NCBI GenBank assembly: GCA_951230915.1
Contig: OX579637.1
Location: 25,110,001-25,174,000, forward strand
From: Antitrichia curtipendula
Taxonomy: Eukaryota > Streptophyta > Bryopsida > Hypnales > Leucodontaceae
DNA length: 64,000 nt
Direction of reading: 5' to 3'
The position numbers were made by a program, and so were the translations under genes. Below, piece by piece: positions 11,101-20,023 of the stretch; position 1 is the stretch's first letter; the number at the start of each line of letters is the position of its first letter. Below the pieces are notes generated by a model, which saw only the letters and a program-made list of their open reading frames with translations, made no database searches and was not told the DNA's origin.

Positions 11101-13161
11101 AAATTTCTCACTGAGAACTTTTTCTACATCTTGTAGCGCAGGCCCCACAAATCCTCCAAGTTTTCCTGATGTTTGTCATTCACCCTCCGCACAATCTCAA
11201 CCGCCTACGTCTCCAGGGCCCGTGTACGAAAATGACTTGTTGTCAAGTCCCGTCCAGTCTGTGGCATTAGGTGAGGATAGATCTGTCCGTGATCATGTTC
11301 AATCTGGTCGTGAAGGTCGTGATCGGCCATCAGGTTCCCCGTCGAGGAAGGTAAATTCCATCTACTCCAATCACTTTATCTATGTAGGCTTTTCATTTGT
11401 TTTGCGGTGGTCGTCTTTCGTATGATTTTCTGTGAGGCCTAGAATGTGCCAGTTCCACGGTCGTAACTGGCAATGCATTCTTCCTTTTGCTAGCAGGAAT
11501 TCAATCCTTTGTTAGCTCGTAAGGAATCATCGGAGGGCATCCATCAGCCATTGAGGTCCGCGGCGGCGGAGAAGTGGATAAATGTCGTCTTGGACCTCAA
11601 TGGCATTCTTTGTGTCAGCGAGGATTGGAAGTCCAAGGGGTCCTCCAAACAATTCAACCATCAGTCACAGCCACACTCCGCCACGGTTGGCGCGATTGTA
11701 GGGCCAAAAGCCGTCTACGTCCGGCCCAATTGCTCCGCATTTCTGAAGGAACTAGAGAAGATAGCCTTTGTCTCTGTTTGGAGCTCCATGAGAAAGCCCT
11801 CCACTGAAGGCATTTGCCTGTACCTTTTCCGGGACGGAGGGATGCCCTTCCTCATCCTTGGGCAAGACTCCTGCAAGACGGTTAAGTGCAGGGATAGATT
11901 TGGAAAATTGATCTCGTATAAAGAACCCGGAACCGATAAGGACTTGTTCTTAAAGAACATGGACGTGTTGTTCAGTGACTCGCGAGGGAATTTTTCATCA
12001 GACAACACCGTTATAGTAGACGATAGTCCTCGTAAGCACATCCTGAACAACCCAGAGAATGTTGTACTCTTCGACTCCTGGAGTAACCGAGGAAATGGTG
12101 ACAAGGACAATTTTCTCCTTGCGGTCCTACTTCTTTGGTTCCAAGGGTTGCACGCCAGCCGCGGCGTGGGACTTAAGTCATTCCGGAGTGATAAGAAATG
12201 GAGAATTGGGAGGCGGATGCTATGCGAGGAAAGAGGTCGTCGAGAGTTTGACAAACTCATGGAGGTGGTGTCAGGTTCTAGTAGAGTTATGTAGCTCAAA
12301 GGCTGGAGGTATGTCTTTCAGCTCGAATCGAGCAGAAGTGTATGTTTTATCCGTCTGTTTAAAATTGTGTACGGCTTCTGCATTTCAGCACGAGTCGCGC
12401 TGATTTGTGTAGCAAGTTTTTTCACTGTCCGTCGACCGGTTGTGAATGTGTGTGATTGCCTCTCGGTGTATGCGCACTCCTCAGTTTTGTGTGTTCCGAT
12501 TTTGATGTATGCTTTTTTGTGTCAGATGGGGAGTGCGTTAGAACCCTGTGCGCCAAACCAGGTTCTCCCATGCCAGGCTTCTGCGGATTCTATCCTAGAC
12601 TACGGGCAGTATGTAGTACTCAGCACTGGGAACTTTCTCTGCTCGGCACCCACACTGAATTCCAGTATGGATTTCTGTGTTAAGCCCATCGATGATGGTG
12701 TGGTGGACAGTCCACCAGATCGAAAGCCTCATCTGCCGGTTTCGTGCTCGCCATCTCCTTTGCGCTCAAGGGATAATCGAAATTCTTCAATGTCTCCAAC
12801 AGCTTTGGACAAGGGCACGCAAAGGAGGCTATACAGGGACGCCAACTATCCCATGTCGGCTGCAGAATTGGAGCTCAATGTCCTAGAGAAGCCACGTGAT
12901 ATAGTTGTTCTTGCTCCTGTTGTTCCGCCGTCGCTTCCTCGTCGACGTGCACAATCATATGGACTGGGATTAAAGAGGAAACATGATGAGCCATCGCGGA
13001 GTCAATGTTCTACTCCAAGTCGGGACTCCTGGGAGCTCAGATCGTTACAGGCGCAATGGGTGGAGCACATGCGTCATGCCGGGAAAATTGCTGAAGGTTA
13101 TAGTCGTGGGCCAGAGATTTTGAAGGCGTTGGAGAAGCTGAGGAGTACGCCTCGTATTTGA
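7535..13161 (+). CDS. Composite cargo gene: ParB-like / MTase-like / coiled coil / FCP1-like phosphatase
   Basis: Six exons can be joined in frame: 7535-8191, 8336-9682, 9853-10897, 11142-11350, 11497-about 12264 and 12526-13161. Together they give about 1,553 residues. Phases agree at the first four junctions (0, 0, 1, 0) with GT-AG borders. The fifth junction is less certain because only weak donors (GAG|GTGGTG) keep phase 0. The last exon could instead be a separate gene starting at its ATG. Only one interruption is seen, a TAG TAG doublet at 7718-7723. The gene is the main cargo of the 14-kb element and diverges from the transposase. Joining is inferred from splice signals and open frames; no transcript was available. 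The upstream 5' boundary is also uncertain because the frame is open for at least 50 bp before the ATG. Confidence 0.6.
8192..8335 (+). other. Intron 1 with two palindromes
   Basis: GT-AG intron of 144 bp, phase 0. It contains two members of the element's palindrome family: cagcgcgactcgagctgat at about 8201-8219 and agcgcgggtcgagctgaag at about 8279-8297. The first begins eight bases after the donor. Confidence 0.75.
8336..9682 (+). CDS. Exon 2: helical region leading to a methyltransferase-like FAGGK motif
   Basis: 449 codons, all open. The first half is lysine-rich and helical and unrecognised. Near the end come ELEYRIHNTELRMEFYLWI and CNPGMCFYSAFAGGKLTCAA. With the start of exon 3 (VDVYACGLLEQSFWWEDI) this resembles the C-terminal motif I of beta-class N6/N4 DNA methyltransferases: NPG-x(4)-FxGG, a helix, then an acidic residue. 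ParB-methyltransferase fusions are common in phages and plasmids, which makes the order plausible. However, no proper DPPY motif is visible; LDFATYTPG is the nearest. Any methyltransferase fold is therefore degenerate or only apparent. The donor is ATG|GTAAGA at 9682/9683. Confidence 0.5.
9683..9852 (+). other. Intron 2 with two palindromes
   Basis: GT-AG intron of 170 bp, phase 0, with a good donor (GTAAGA) and acceptor (tctcctgcag). It contains caacgcgagtcgcgctgat at about 9704-9722 and ttcagcgcacggcgcgttga at about 9784-9803. The second is followed by agtgcaat, as in the intergenic array. Confidence 0.8.
9853..10897 (+). CDS. Exon 3: nuclear, SIM-like, coiled-coil region
   Basis: 348 codons ending in phase 1. 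It starts with the completion of the methyltransferase-like motif (E-SFWWEDI). Basic patches (KKKLRASQDSPRKKK, about residues 55-70) follow. Next is VVDLTEDESEEE, a hydrophobic core plus an acidic stretch, which is the classic form of a SUMO-interaction motif. A proline/serine linker leads to KKRKRE (about 137, nuclear-localisation-like). A long Q/N/R-rich segment with heptad-like spacing (about 145-225) probably forms a coiled coil. The exon ends in a low-complexity Ser/Pro region. I infer a nuclear scaffold that links the upstream DNA-binding-like part to the downstream phosphatase domain. Confidence 0.55.
10898..11141 (+). other. Intron 3 with one near-perfect palindrome
   Basis: GT-AG intron of 244 bp, phase 1. 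About 37 bases after the donor it carries CAGCTCGACTCGAGCTG (about 10937-10953), nearly a perfect palindrome, followed by ATCTG as in introns 1 and 2. Confidence 0.7.
11142..11350 (+). CDS. Exon 4: short Ser/Pro/acidic linker
   Basis: It has 209 bases and joins exon 3 (phase 1) to exon 5 (phase 0) in frame. The product is low complexity: PTNPPSFPDVCHSPSAQ, then SPGPVYENDLLSSPV and RDHVQSGREGRDRPSGSP. It is probably an unstructured linker before the phosphatase domain. Acceptor ttgtagcgcag and donor AAG|GTAAAT support the borders. Confidence 0.6.
11351..11496 (+). other. Intron 4, different palindrome
   Basis: GT-AG intron of 146 bp, phase 0. It lacks the CAGC..GCTG palindrome but contains a separate inverted repeat, TGCCAGTT...AACTGGCA, at about 11448-11473. 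Confidence 0.7.
11497..12264 (+). CDS. Exon 5: FCP1/NIF-type HAD phosphatase-like domain
   Basis: 256 codons. The domain begins at WINVVLDLNGILC (about residue 27), the HAD motif I position. It continues with VYVRPNCSAFLKELEK, FVSVWSSMRK (motif II), DKDLFLKNMDVLF and NTVIVDDSPRKH (motif IV, the DD pair), ending near VVLFDSWS. This order is that of FCP1/SCP-like phosphatases acting on RNA polymerase II CTD and related substrates. The second Asp of DxD is replaced by Asn (DLN). I recall DLNG-type members as a common plant subgroup whose activity is uncertain. Capture of a host gene by the transposon is the simplest origin. The weak exon end (GAG|GTGGTG) may be wrong; without it the frame stops at 12294. 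Confidence 0.75.
12265..12525 (+). other. Intron 5 (uncertain donor) with two palindromes
   Basis: The acceptor (gcttttttgtgtcag) is good and ends at 12525. The donor is unclear. A near-consensus donor AG|GTATGT at about 12309 lies 14 bases past an in-frame TAG (12292-12294) and would not keep the phase with the last exon. Palindromes cagctcgaatcgagcag (about 12316-12332) and cagcacgagtcgcgctgat (about 12387-12405) belong to the element's family. Confidence 0.5.
12526..13161 (+). CDS. Exon 6: C-terminal part of composite gene, or a small separate gene
   Basis: 212 codons from an ATG to TGA. The product has no domain I recognise. It has a Cys/Ser/Pro-rich N-terminal part, then PVVPPSLPRRRAQSYGLGLK, a basic stretch (KRKHDEPSRSQ) and a helical end (RSLQAQWVEHMRHAGKIAEG, ending LEKLRSTPRI). 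Because a good acceptor lies immediately before the ATG and the phase can match, I treat it as the last exon. It could equally be an independent gene using that ATG. Confidence 0.5.
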   Translation: MGSALEPCAPNQVLPCQASADSILDYGQYVVLSTGNFLCSAPTLNSSMDFCVKPIDDGVVDSPPDRKPHLPVSCSPSPLRSRDNRNSSMSPTALDKGTQRRLYRDANYPMSAAELELNVLEKPRDIVVLAPVVPPSLPRRRAQSYGLGLKRKHDEPSRSQCSTPSRDSWELRSLQAQWVEHMRHAGKIAEGYSRGPEILKALEKLRSTPRI

Positions 13162-14038
13162 AAGCTTAGTTTAGTAAATGACTGAATAGTGTAGATTTAG
13201 TAGTAGTTAATGTTGTAGATATAGAAACATGTGAATAGATTTTTTATAGAACTAAATGTTTCCAAATATCTAGCAAAGGGGTAGTATATACATTGTGGTG
13301 AGGTCCATTACTGGATATTACAGAATCCTTTCCTGGGTATCCTCAAGATGTGAGCTATGCACACTGTTAGAATTCTACAAACCGGGTAGTCAAAATATGA
13401 TATCTTCATTGCTTGTAGTAGTCATGCAACTAGAAGTTTAAACAGATGATGATATGGTGACTGAAGAATGAAGTGGATGCTCAACTTTGACCTAGATCTG
13501 GGAACAAATGATGAAAAAATAAAACTGTCCAAACGTCGCTCTAAGGGCATTCATAAATGACGCTCCGAATTGCAACGTCTGGAGAGTGATTTCTGAGAGT
13601 CCTAAGGTGGCGTTCGTATGATTTGTTTCTTCACTATTTGTTCCCTGATCCAAGTTAAAGTTCAGCATCCACTTTGTTCTAAATTCACCATGCATTTGTC
13701 TTTCTAAGTAATCTATTTGTAGTGTCTTGCACATGCAATGATGATGTCATATTTAGATACCAGGAGTGTAACGGTAGGCTATGTTTCTTTTGGATTTTGT
13801 TGGGCAATGCAATCATCCATCATTTACGTGTACATGTCATGACATTTGTGAAGGAGTAGTATTACGTATGGCAAGTTGTAGATGACATTTCCATATTTTC
13901 CGTTCACAAACTCGTTTTACATGTAATTGCGTTCCATTTCATGTGCTGAATTCTTGAAATTCACGATTGTTTCTCAATTATATGACTCCAAATATTCCCA
14001 TGTCATTGGAATACGACTCCCATTTCACTGGAAAACTA
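13162..14038. other. Right subterminal noncoding region
   Basis: AT-rich sequence after the composite gene. The only ORFs are 71-80 codons with no motif. Near the right end is the inverted copy (14015-14025) of the 11-bp subterminal word. Confidence 0.6.
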
Positions 14039-14060
14039 CCAAAATAACGAATATGAGGTT
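14039..14060 (-). repeat. Right terminal inverted repeat
   Basis: Reverse complement of 21-42 with one mismatch. It is followed by CAATCT and then by the right 17-bp direct repeat. Confidence 0.8.
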
Positions 14061-14066
14061 CAATCT

Positions 14067-14083
14067 TCTAACCCTAATCCGGT
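14067..14083 (+). repeat. 17-bp direct repeat, right copy
   Basis: Identical to 4-20. The six bases between it and the right TIR (14061-14066) have no counterpart on the left, so the exact right end of the element is uncertain by six bases. Confidence 0.75.
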
Positions 14084-14908
14084 TCACTACTACATCCGGT
14101 ACAAGGTTTCGATTCCATTCCAGTTCTCAGTTTTACTGCTAGGACCGGATTCTCTCCAACTGTTCCACTACTTTAATGTCTTTCTTAATTTTCCGTTCCC
14201 TGCTGTTTCTAAGCGGAACCTGGATACTAACTAATGTTTCCGATTCATTTTCTAGAGAAACAAATGAAAACCAAAAATTCTGATTGCGATACCCAACCTA
14301 AGAACGGCTATCCTGCTCAGAAGACACCCAAGGAACTTCAACAACCAGAATTTATCCTAGAACACAATAGGTTTACCAACCAAATTCAAAGACTCTCAGA
14401 ACCGGATCCAGACAGAATTCGGGGGTAACTCCTCTCAAGTTTCCACCACCAAGCCGCTTGAACTAGCCGTGGTCAAAGCACCGCCTAACCCCTCACACAA
14501 GACCGAGACTTTTCAGACCAGTACTCAATGGAGTTGAAATCCAAGCTCTCTTTGCAAGATAGAATATGAAAAACAAGAATATAAAACTGTCCGGAGTTGG
14601 AACTAATTCCCAATCCCTAAATAACAAACTGAAAGGAAACCCTAAAGGTCCCCAGAAATCTAAAATCAGGACCAGAGAATGACACGCGTCATTCCCTATC
14701 CACTAACCGTTGACTTTCCTATCATCCTTCCCTTTCCGCAAAAAGTGGATCTCAGATCCAAAATTCCCGGAAAAGAGGAAGTCTAGGTGCATCCTCCTAG
14801 AAAGCACCTCACAAGTAGCTTTCTACCTACTTCCAATTCTGGTTTTCATCTAACTTCCTATAATTCTTCCTAAATAACTTCCTTCCTACCTCGGAAGCCG
14901 CTTTCTAT
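14084..14908. other. Flanking DNA right of the 14-kb element
   Basis: No coding signal I trust. The tract right after the insertion is rich in short words such as ATCCGGTAC and CCGGATT. It is probably older intergenic or intron DNA. Confidence 0.5.
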
Positions 14909-15112
14909 CTACTTCCTAAACCGTTTCGGGGAAGATTCCTCCTGTTTGATTAATCCTCTCCGAGCTGGCTGCTTCCTGCTTGCTGGTGGTTTCCCCTTTG
15001 CTGCCATCTTAACCTTCGATGGTGTTGGAGTCTTCCCCTTGAAGCATGCTGGAGAGATCGGCAATGGCTCTGACTCCTCTTCGGATCCGGATTCCGATAA
15101 AAACAGGAAGTC
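14909..15112 (-). pseudogene. C-terminal tail-like coding fragment, acidic then basic
   Basis: An open frame of 67 codons with no ATG at its start. It runs from SESGSEEESEPLPISPACF through KTPTPSKVKMAAKGKPPAS to KRFRK before a TAG at 14909-14911. The acidic-to-basic layout with Ser/Pro/Lys/Arg bias looks like the tail of a nuclear or nucleic-acid-binding protein, or of a gag protein. I cannot identify the family. An in-frame TAA lies just upstream, so the fragment is either an exon or a truncated remnant. Confidence 0.35.
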
Positions 15113-15369
15113 TTAACTTCTTGTTAACATAATTATCTCTCTACTACTACACCTATTATAAAGGAATGTTAATCTTCATAAGATTATTGATTTGTACTTC
15201 TTCAAACCAAAAAAATGTATCAATACTAACTCGTTCTTCCATCTTTCTAGGTAATTAGGCTAATCTCCACATTTTGGTCTACGACAGTACCAGTTTGTTA
15301 AGATGGGAGCCTTGTTGACAATACTTGTGCTGTGTCCATTTCTAATGTCAGTGTTGCTTGTTTTTGTAG

Positions 15370-15712
15370 ATGTGAAGATGCCAACCTCATTGATGTGCCC
15401 GTCAAAGTAGGCGATAAGGACCCAAGACTCTACTATGTTGCATTCTTTGCACAAGAAGACATTTCAGCATTTAAAGAGCTCACTTTTGATTATGGTTGTA
15501 CTTTTCAAAAGCCAGAAGTCAGTGTTGTAGATCTTGTAATTCCATTCTATTATAAATGTGGTAGCACTCACTGCCGTGACACAGTAATTGACGGTCCCTA
15601 CGTCATCACATCAACAATCTCTTGCCAAATGACCAAACATGTGGAAACATGCCGTAGCTTTCATTATGGAGAATCTACCTCGGTGGATTCTAACAAAACT
15701 AACCGCTGTTAG
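15370..15712 (+). pseudogene. SET/post-SET exon of a SUVR-like histone methyltransferase (fragment)
   Basis: The frame begins after a strong acceptor (gtttttgtag at 15369) with CEDANLIDVPV. It continues with YYVAFFAQEDISAFKELTFD, YGCTF, and FYYKCGSTHCRD. This is the end of a SET domain (ELTFDYG, the Tyr-containing cofactor/substrate motif) plus a post-SET-like zinc motif (CGSxxCRD), as in plant SUVR1/2/4-like H3K9 methyltransferases. The preceding NHxC part (RFINHR) would be in an upstream exon that I do not find within 1 kb. After CRD the frame runs on for about 46 unusual codons to a TAG. It is likely a gene fragment or the last exon of a gene split by insertions. It lies 1.3 kb from the end of the 14-kb element. 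Confidence 0.65.
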
Positions 15713-18700
15713 GTGGGTATCTGACACTTATTAAACTTCTATTGCAATGCAATATTCACAGCAGTCTCATATGTCTTGGTAGCCACCCAACACATGTTAA
15801 TATTTGTGGTACTTGAGGAAGGCAGCAACGTTCAACACATGTTAATATTTGTGGTACTTGAAGAAGGCAACAACATTCAAAGACAAAGGTGCACTGCCAT
15901 GGTATATCTGGTATATTGTTTGGTACCTCTTTGCAAAGTTCATAGGTTTTGTATCTAAGTGTACAAAAAAACAGTTTCCATGTATAAGTTGCAAACTACC
16001 GGGGGAACGCGGACCCGTGGATTATGTATATTTACTGATGAAAATAAATGATCAAAGGTAGGAAATGCATGAACTTAGTGAAAGCTGAGAAATGACCACG
16101 CACTCTATGAACTAATTGTGCCACAACTTTTGTAAGGTTGTATTTAAAGAAAAAGAACCGTGGTAAACCCGAAATATGAAGGCTGAAGATTGAATTGATG
16201 ATGACTTGTTCTACCTTCCACACATAGTACACCAAAAATTGATACTAGTGGAAAGACTACATCTTCAGAGCTGCACCCCCTGGAATACAACATCCACAAT
16301 AGCTTGTTGTCCATCAAAATACAGTGAGAAATTCATTCATGGGTGGATCCTTTACTGATAGAACTCATAGAAAAAAACAACCAAGGCACCCTCAGGCAAC
16401 TGGACGGTTGGAACGAGCAAAAGAGAAAGTAAACGCCAGAGGTTAATGAAAACAAAAAACAAACAGCACAAGCAAATATAGTTGCGGGTGGGCATGGATA
16501 GTGCAGTAGAGTACGGTATGCAAGTGATGGGGAAGTACTGTTGCTCTACAATGTCGTTGAAATTGTACCCCGAAAATCCCAGCTTGATGGGTCGGTCCAT
16601 AGCTTGGCTTGTCCCTCTTATCAAATTGGACTTGTGTACACAACTCCATAGTCCTGAATTTGTAATTTGCAGCTGCATTCCAATCCAATTTATTGGTGTC
16701 TGTCCATTGGCGGAGCAAAGAAGAAAGTGATCAATATTTTGTACTACTATCAGTATGAAAGGTACTAAAGGTACCACAAGTATAACTGTAAGTACACAAA
16801 ATCAGAAATGTATAGTTTTTGTACTCTATAGTAAGCTATTTTGACAGTAAAAAGTATAATGGTTACTCATGTAAATGAAAGATGATTGTTCCATAAGGAT
16901 TGATTAGTACTAACATAAGTACTGCAAGTGTACTTGTAAGTACACAGACTACAAACACTATGGTTTCTGAACTCAACTTAGTTTGAGAACTATAAACCCT
17001 ATACTCTGGTTTCAGTTAGTACAATTAGGACTGTTGAAACCATAGGATAGTACTGCAGTACTATACAAACATTCCTTTCATTTACCGCTATTGGTACAAA
17101 TGCAGTTGTCCTACTACAAACAGTAAGTTCATTACATTCCTTGAACAAAATGTAGTTCGAGAACTTTGAACCCTATACCTTGATAACAATTGATACAGTC
17201 CGTAATTCTTGAACCATAAGATGGTAGTGCAGCATTGTACTAGAATTTCCTTTCCTAAACCGCTATCAATACGAATGCCTCAGTCCTAGTACAAGTGGTA
17301 CCTCTTGTACAAAATAAGTACATAAACTAATGCAAAAATTGATTATGTATTAGGTGATGAGGTAACTTACAGAGTGCCTTTGCAGATAGTATGTCTCGAA
17401 CCTGGCTTCCAGTCCTGCCAATGTACAAAAGGTGAGTGCTTGAAACACAAAGCGTCTAATGCACGACTTGAAGGATGCAACTAAATCCGAACAATACGCT
17501 CATTTTCTAAGAATCAAACAAACCTTTTGAGAGGTAGATTGAAATTTTAGTCTTGTGCAATTAGAAGTAAAGTACGTATACAAACCTTCAAATACTTTGA
17601 TTCACTAAATCAAACGATAAAGTTGGGGCTTCTGCTGTCACTAATCGCTCAAACAATGCCTTGCTGCTCCTCACAATAGTAGTACTACAAATTCCTAGAT
17701 AATACGCAATGTCACCTTGCTTGGAAGTCGGAGTTTCATAGATATAGGATCCACCCGTCGAAGTGTCCGTCGAAGTAACCAAAGATTCAAACACACAATT
17801 TAAAGAACAATATCGAGTACTATAAAATGGGAAGTAAGTCGTGATGCACTATTGAACTAGGCTAGAGGTACGAAACAGAAAATAACCTGTGAGGCACTAT
17901 TGAATAAGTGTGCAACTAGTCACTAGAGGGTTAGACATCCTCAGAGTGCAAAATGAACTAATGCAAGACATGTTAAAAATGAGGACGCAAACACCACTAT
18001 GGCAGTAGAACCCACACCTCTGCACCTCGGCTAGCAAAATAGAGCAAAATGGTGCAGTAAGCAAAATGGCGCTAGCAAAGCGAAGTGGGAGAAGGTGACG
18101 AGGCTGTATGACGGAGCAGGTCTGTTTGCGGGGCTTTTGATGTGCCAACCAATTGAACGAGCAGAGGAAAAGCGGGTCCAGTGCGTCACTTCGCAAAAGC
18201 CTTTCGTAGAATCCACGGCGCCTTCCAAAATGGTTCGGTTAGATACGATGAACAAGAACAAACTTATACAAATTTTGTACAATAAGTACTTAGTTTTACA
18301 AAATGTACGGAACTGTGGACGGAGAGAAGTTCCGTAAGCTGAATTGAAATAGAAGTTTCCAAAATTAAAGATCATTGCTAAATTGATAACTAAAACTTTT
18401 CAGAGTACTCAATTACAAGTATAAATTATTCCTAGAATGCGTAAATAGTAAGTAGTGCACTAACTTCTTTGAGACCAAGATCTGCACTTAATAGTTTTTC
18501 TTCAATCCTAGATAACCTATTTGAATGACAAAACTCGCAATAGATATAATAAAAAGAGATGTGTAAAATGTATTGACACATCAATAGAATACACTTGTCG
18601 GTTTTGTCCAGCAAGTTCAGCAACCCACTTGACTGTTAGATCTCCCTCTGACACACCAAAACCATGTTTGTATACATATGAGGCATCAATAGAGACATGA

Positions 18701-20023
18701 GCGTAACCTGAATATGAGACCTCCAGCTAAACCGCAGTTGAAATTGACAATGAAGAATCATGGACCTTATATTGAGAGCAATTAAAGAAAAGTCCAAAAT
18801 GGAGAGAACGCATCAAACACAACAAATGATTCCGTGATAACCTATTACAAATTACTTTGAACAACAGTTGAAGGCCAAAAAACCTCTTGTATTTCCAATC
18901 CTTGTTGAATGCACATCCTTGCTCCATCACCACACCGTATGGAGAAGAATAACAGAGTACAAAACTATACAACACGTATCAAATTGTACATAAAGTATGA
19001 CTTTGTATAGAATGTATTTCTTACTACTTACAGAAAGTAAAGTTCAGGACAGTTTCCAGACCGTGCACAACAAAATTCAATGCAGTGAGATCTCTGATGG
19101 TATTATCTATGTAGTTTAGTTCAAGTCTAAGTTCTTCTGGACCTAAACATCGAAAAGGTTCTACTCCATGCACCACAATGTGATCCGGTCAGCTCCAACT
19201 AAGTCATGGAACTAACAATAATATTTCCATCCAAAATAAAACAAGACTTGTAGTTGTCCCCTCCTGGTGCAAGATACTTTCACATGGACTCCCAGCCAGT
19301 AAATTTTTCCAATATATCAAACTTTAACGACTCCTGGGAATTCAACTCTTTGAAACTCGTGTAGATACTTGCGGCAAAACCATGCGGGCAGCCTCTGCAT
19401 GGACCAAAATTGAGAGAACGTCCTTTCAAACTTTCAAGACCCCACCCCACACATTAAAATCAAAACTACACGTACAATTAAAGTTGCACTTACCAAATTC
19501 CGCAGGGATGCCTTCATCAAAGTCTTGTGGAAGGTGTCTCTTACAATTTCTCCATCCAGCCCTTGGACAGGCGCCACTGCCGTTGTAGGTACCGCAGCCA
19601 TGGAACCATATATTGTCTCCCAAAAACAACGTCAATCGATACCCTCGGCAAACTTAGCACAAGGAGACTAAAGTTAGGAAGCAACTAAAATCTGACAAAC
19701 TATGAAAGCAAAGGTTGTTTATAAGCCGTCATGAGGTGGAATTCTGCTCATCATGACTCATGAGCCCATTTATTGAATCCTTAGGCCTAAAGCTATTCAA
19801 ATAGGTGACGATGATGGCACTCTCAATGCCTTTTTAGCACCGCACATTCATGAACAAATGTGTGGACATGAAGTTTTGCGTTCAGGATAGTACAAACAAG
19901 AGATCATTAGGAGTTTACGAGTAATGCACAAGGAAGTCTACAAAATGGCATGCTGGTGTAAAAAACGGAATGTTAGTGTAGAAAACGTCGTGTTGTGTAC
20001 AAAACAATACATATAGTACAGTA
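15713..20023. other. Gene-poor tract with GTAC-rich repeats
   Basis: No gene recognised. Many ORFs of 60-140 codons overlap on both strands without motifs. Short palindromes built on TTGTACAA/GTACTTGTAC recur, for example near 16740-16800, 16920-16950, 17285-17330, 18262-18310 and 19965-20010. A direct repeat (cacatgttaatatttgtggt) occurs at about 15790 and 15836. These words also occupy the introns of the next gene, so the tract probably belongs to the same element. Confidence 0.5.

Larger units (their letters stand above)
21..14066. mobile_element. ~14-kb TIR DNA transposon with transposase and composite cargo gene
   Basis: Inverted repeats at 21-42 and 14039-14060 match at 21 of 22 positions, and 17-bp direct repeats lie just outside them. 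An 11-bp subterminal word (aaatgggagtc) is also repeated in inverted orientation at 163-173 and 14015-14025. The interior has a DUF7869-like transposase on the minus strand (565-3408), a palindrome array (3880-4820), a ~178-bp satellite (6188-7370) and a multi-exon plus-strand gene (7535-13161). The two genes converge on neither end; they diverge from the central repeat region. A single insertion is inferred from the flanking direct repeats. Both genes contain in-frame TAG codons, so this copy is probably not autonomous, although its ends are preserved. Confidence 0.8.

Noticed and set aside
16352..16777. 141-codon minus-strand ORF as a gene
   Set aside because: Overlapping ORFs in two other frames, no recognised motif, and no start or splice context that stands out.
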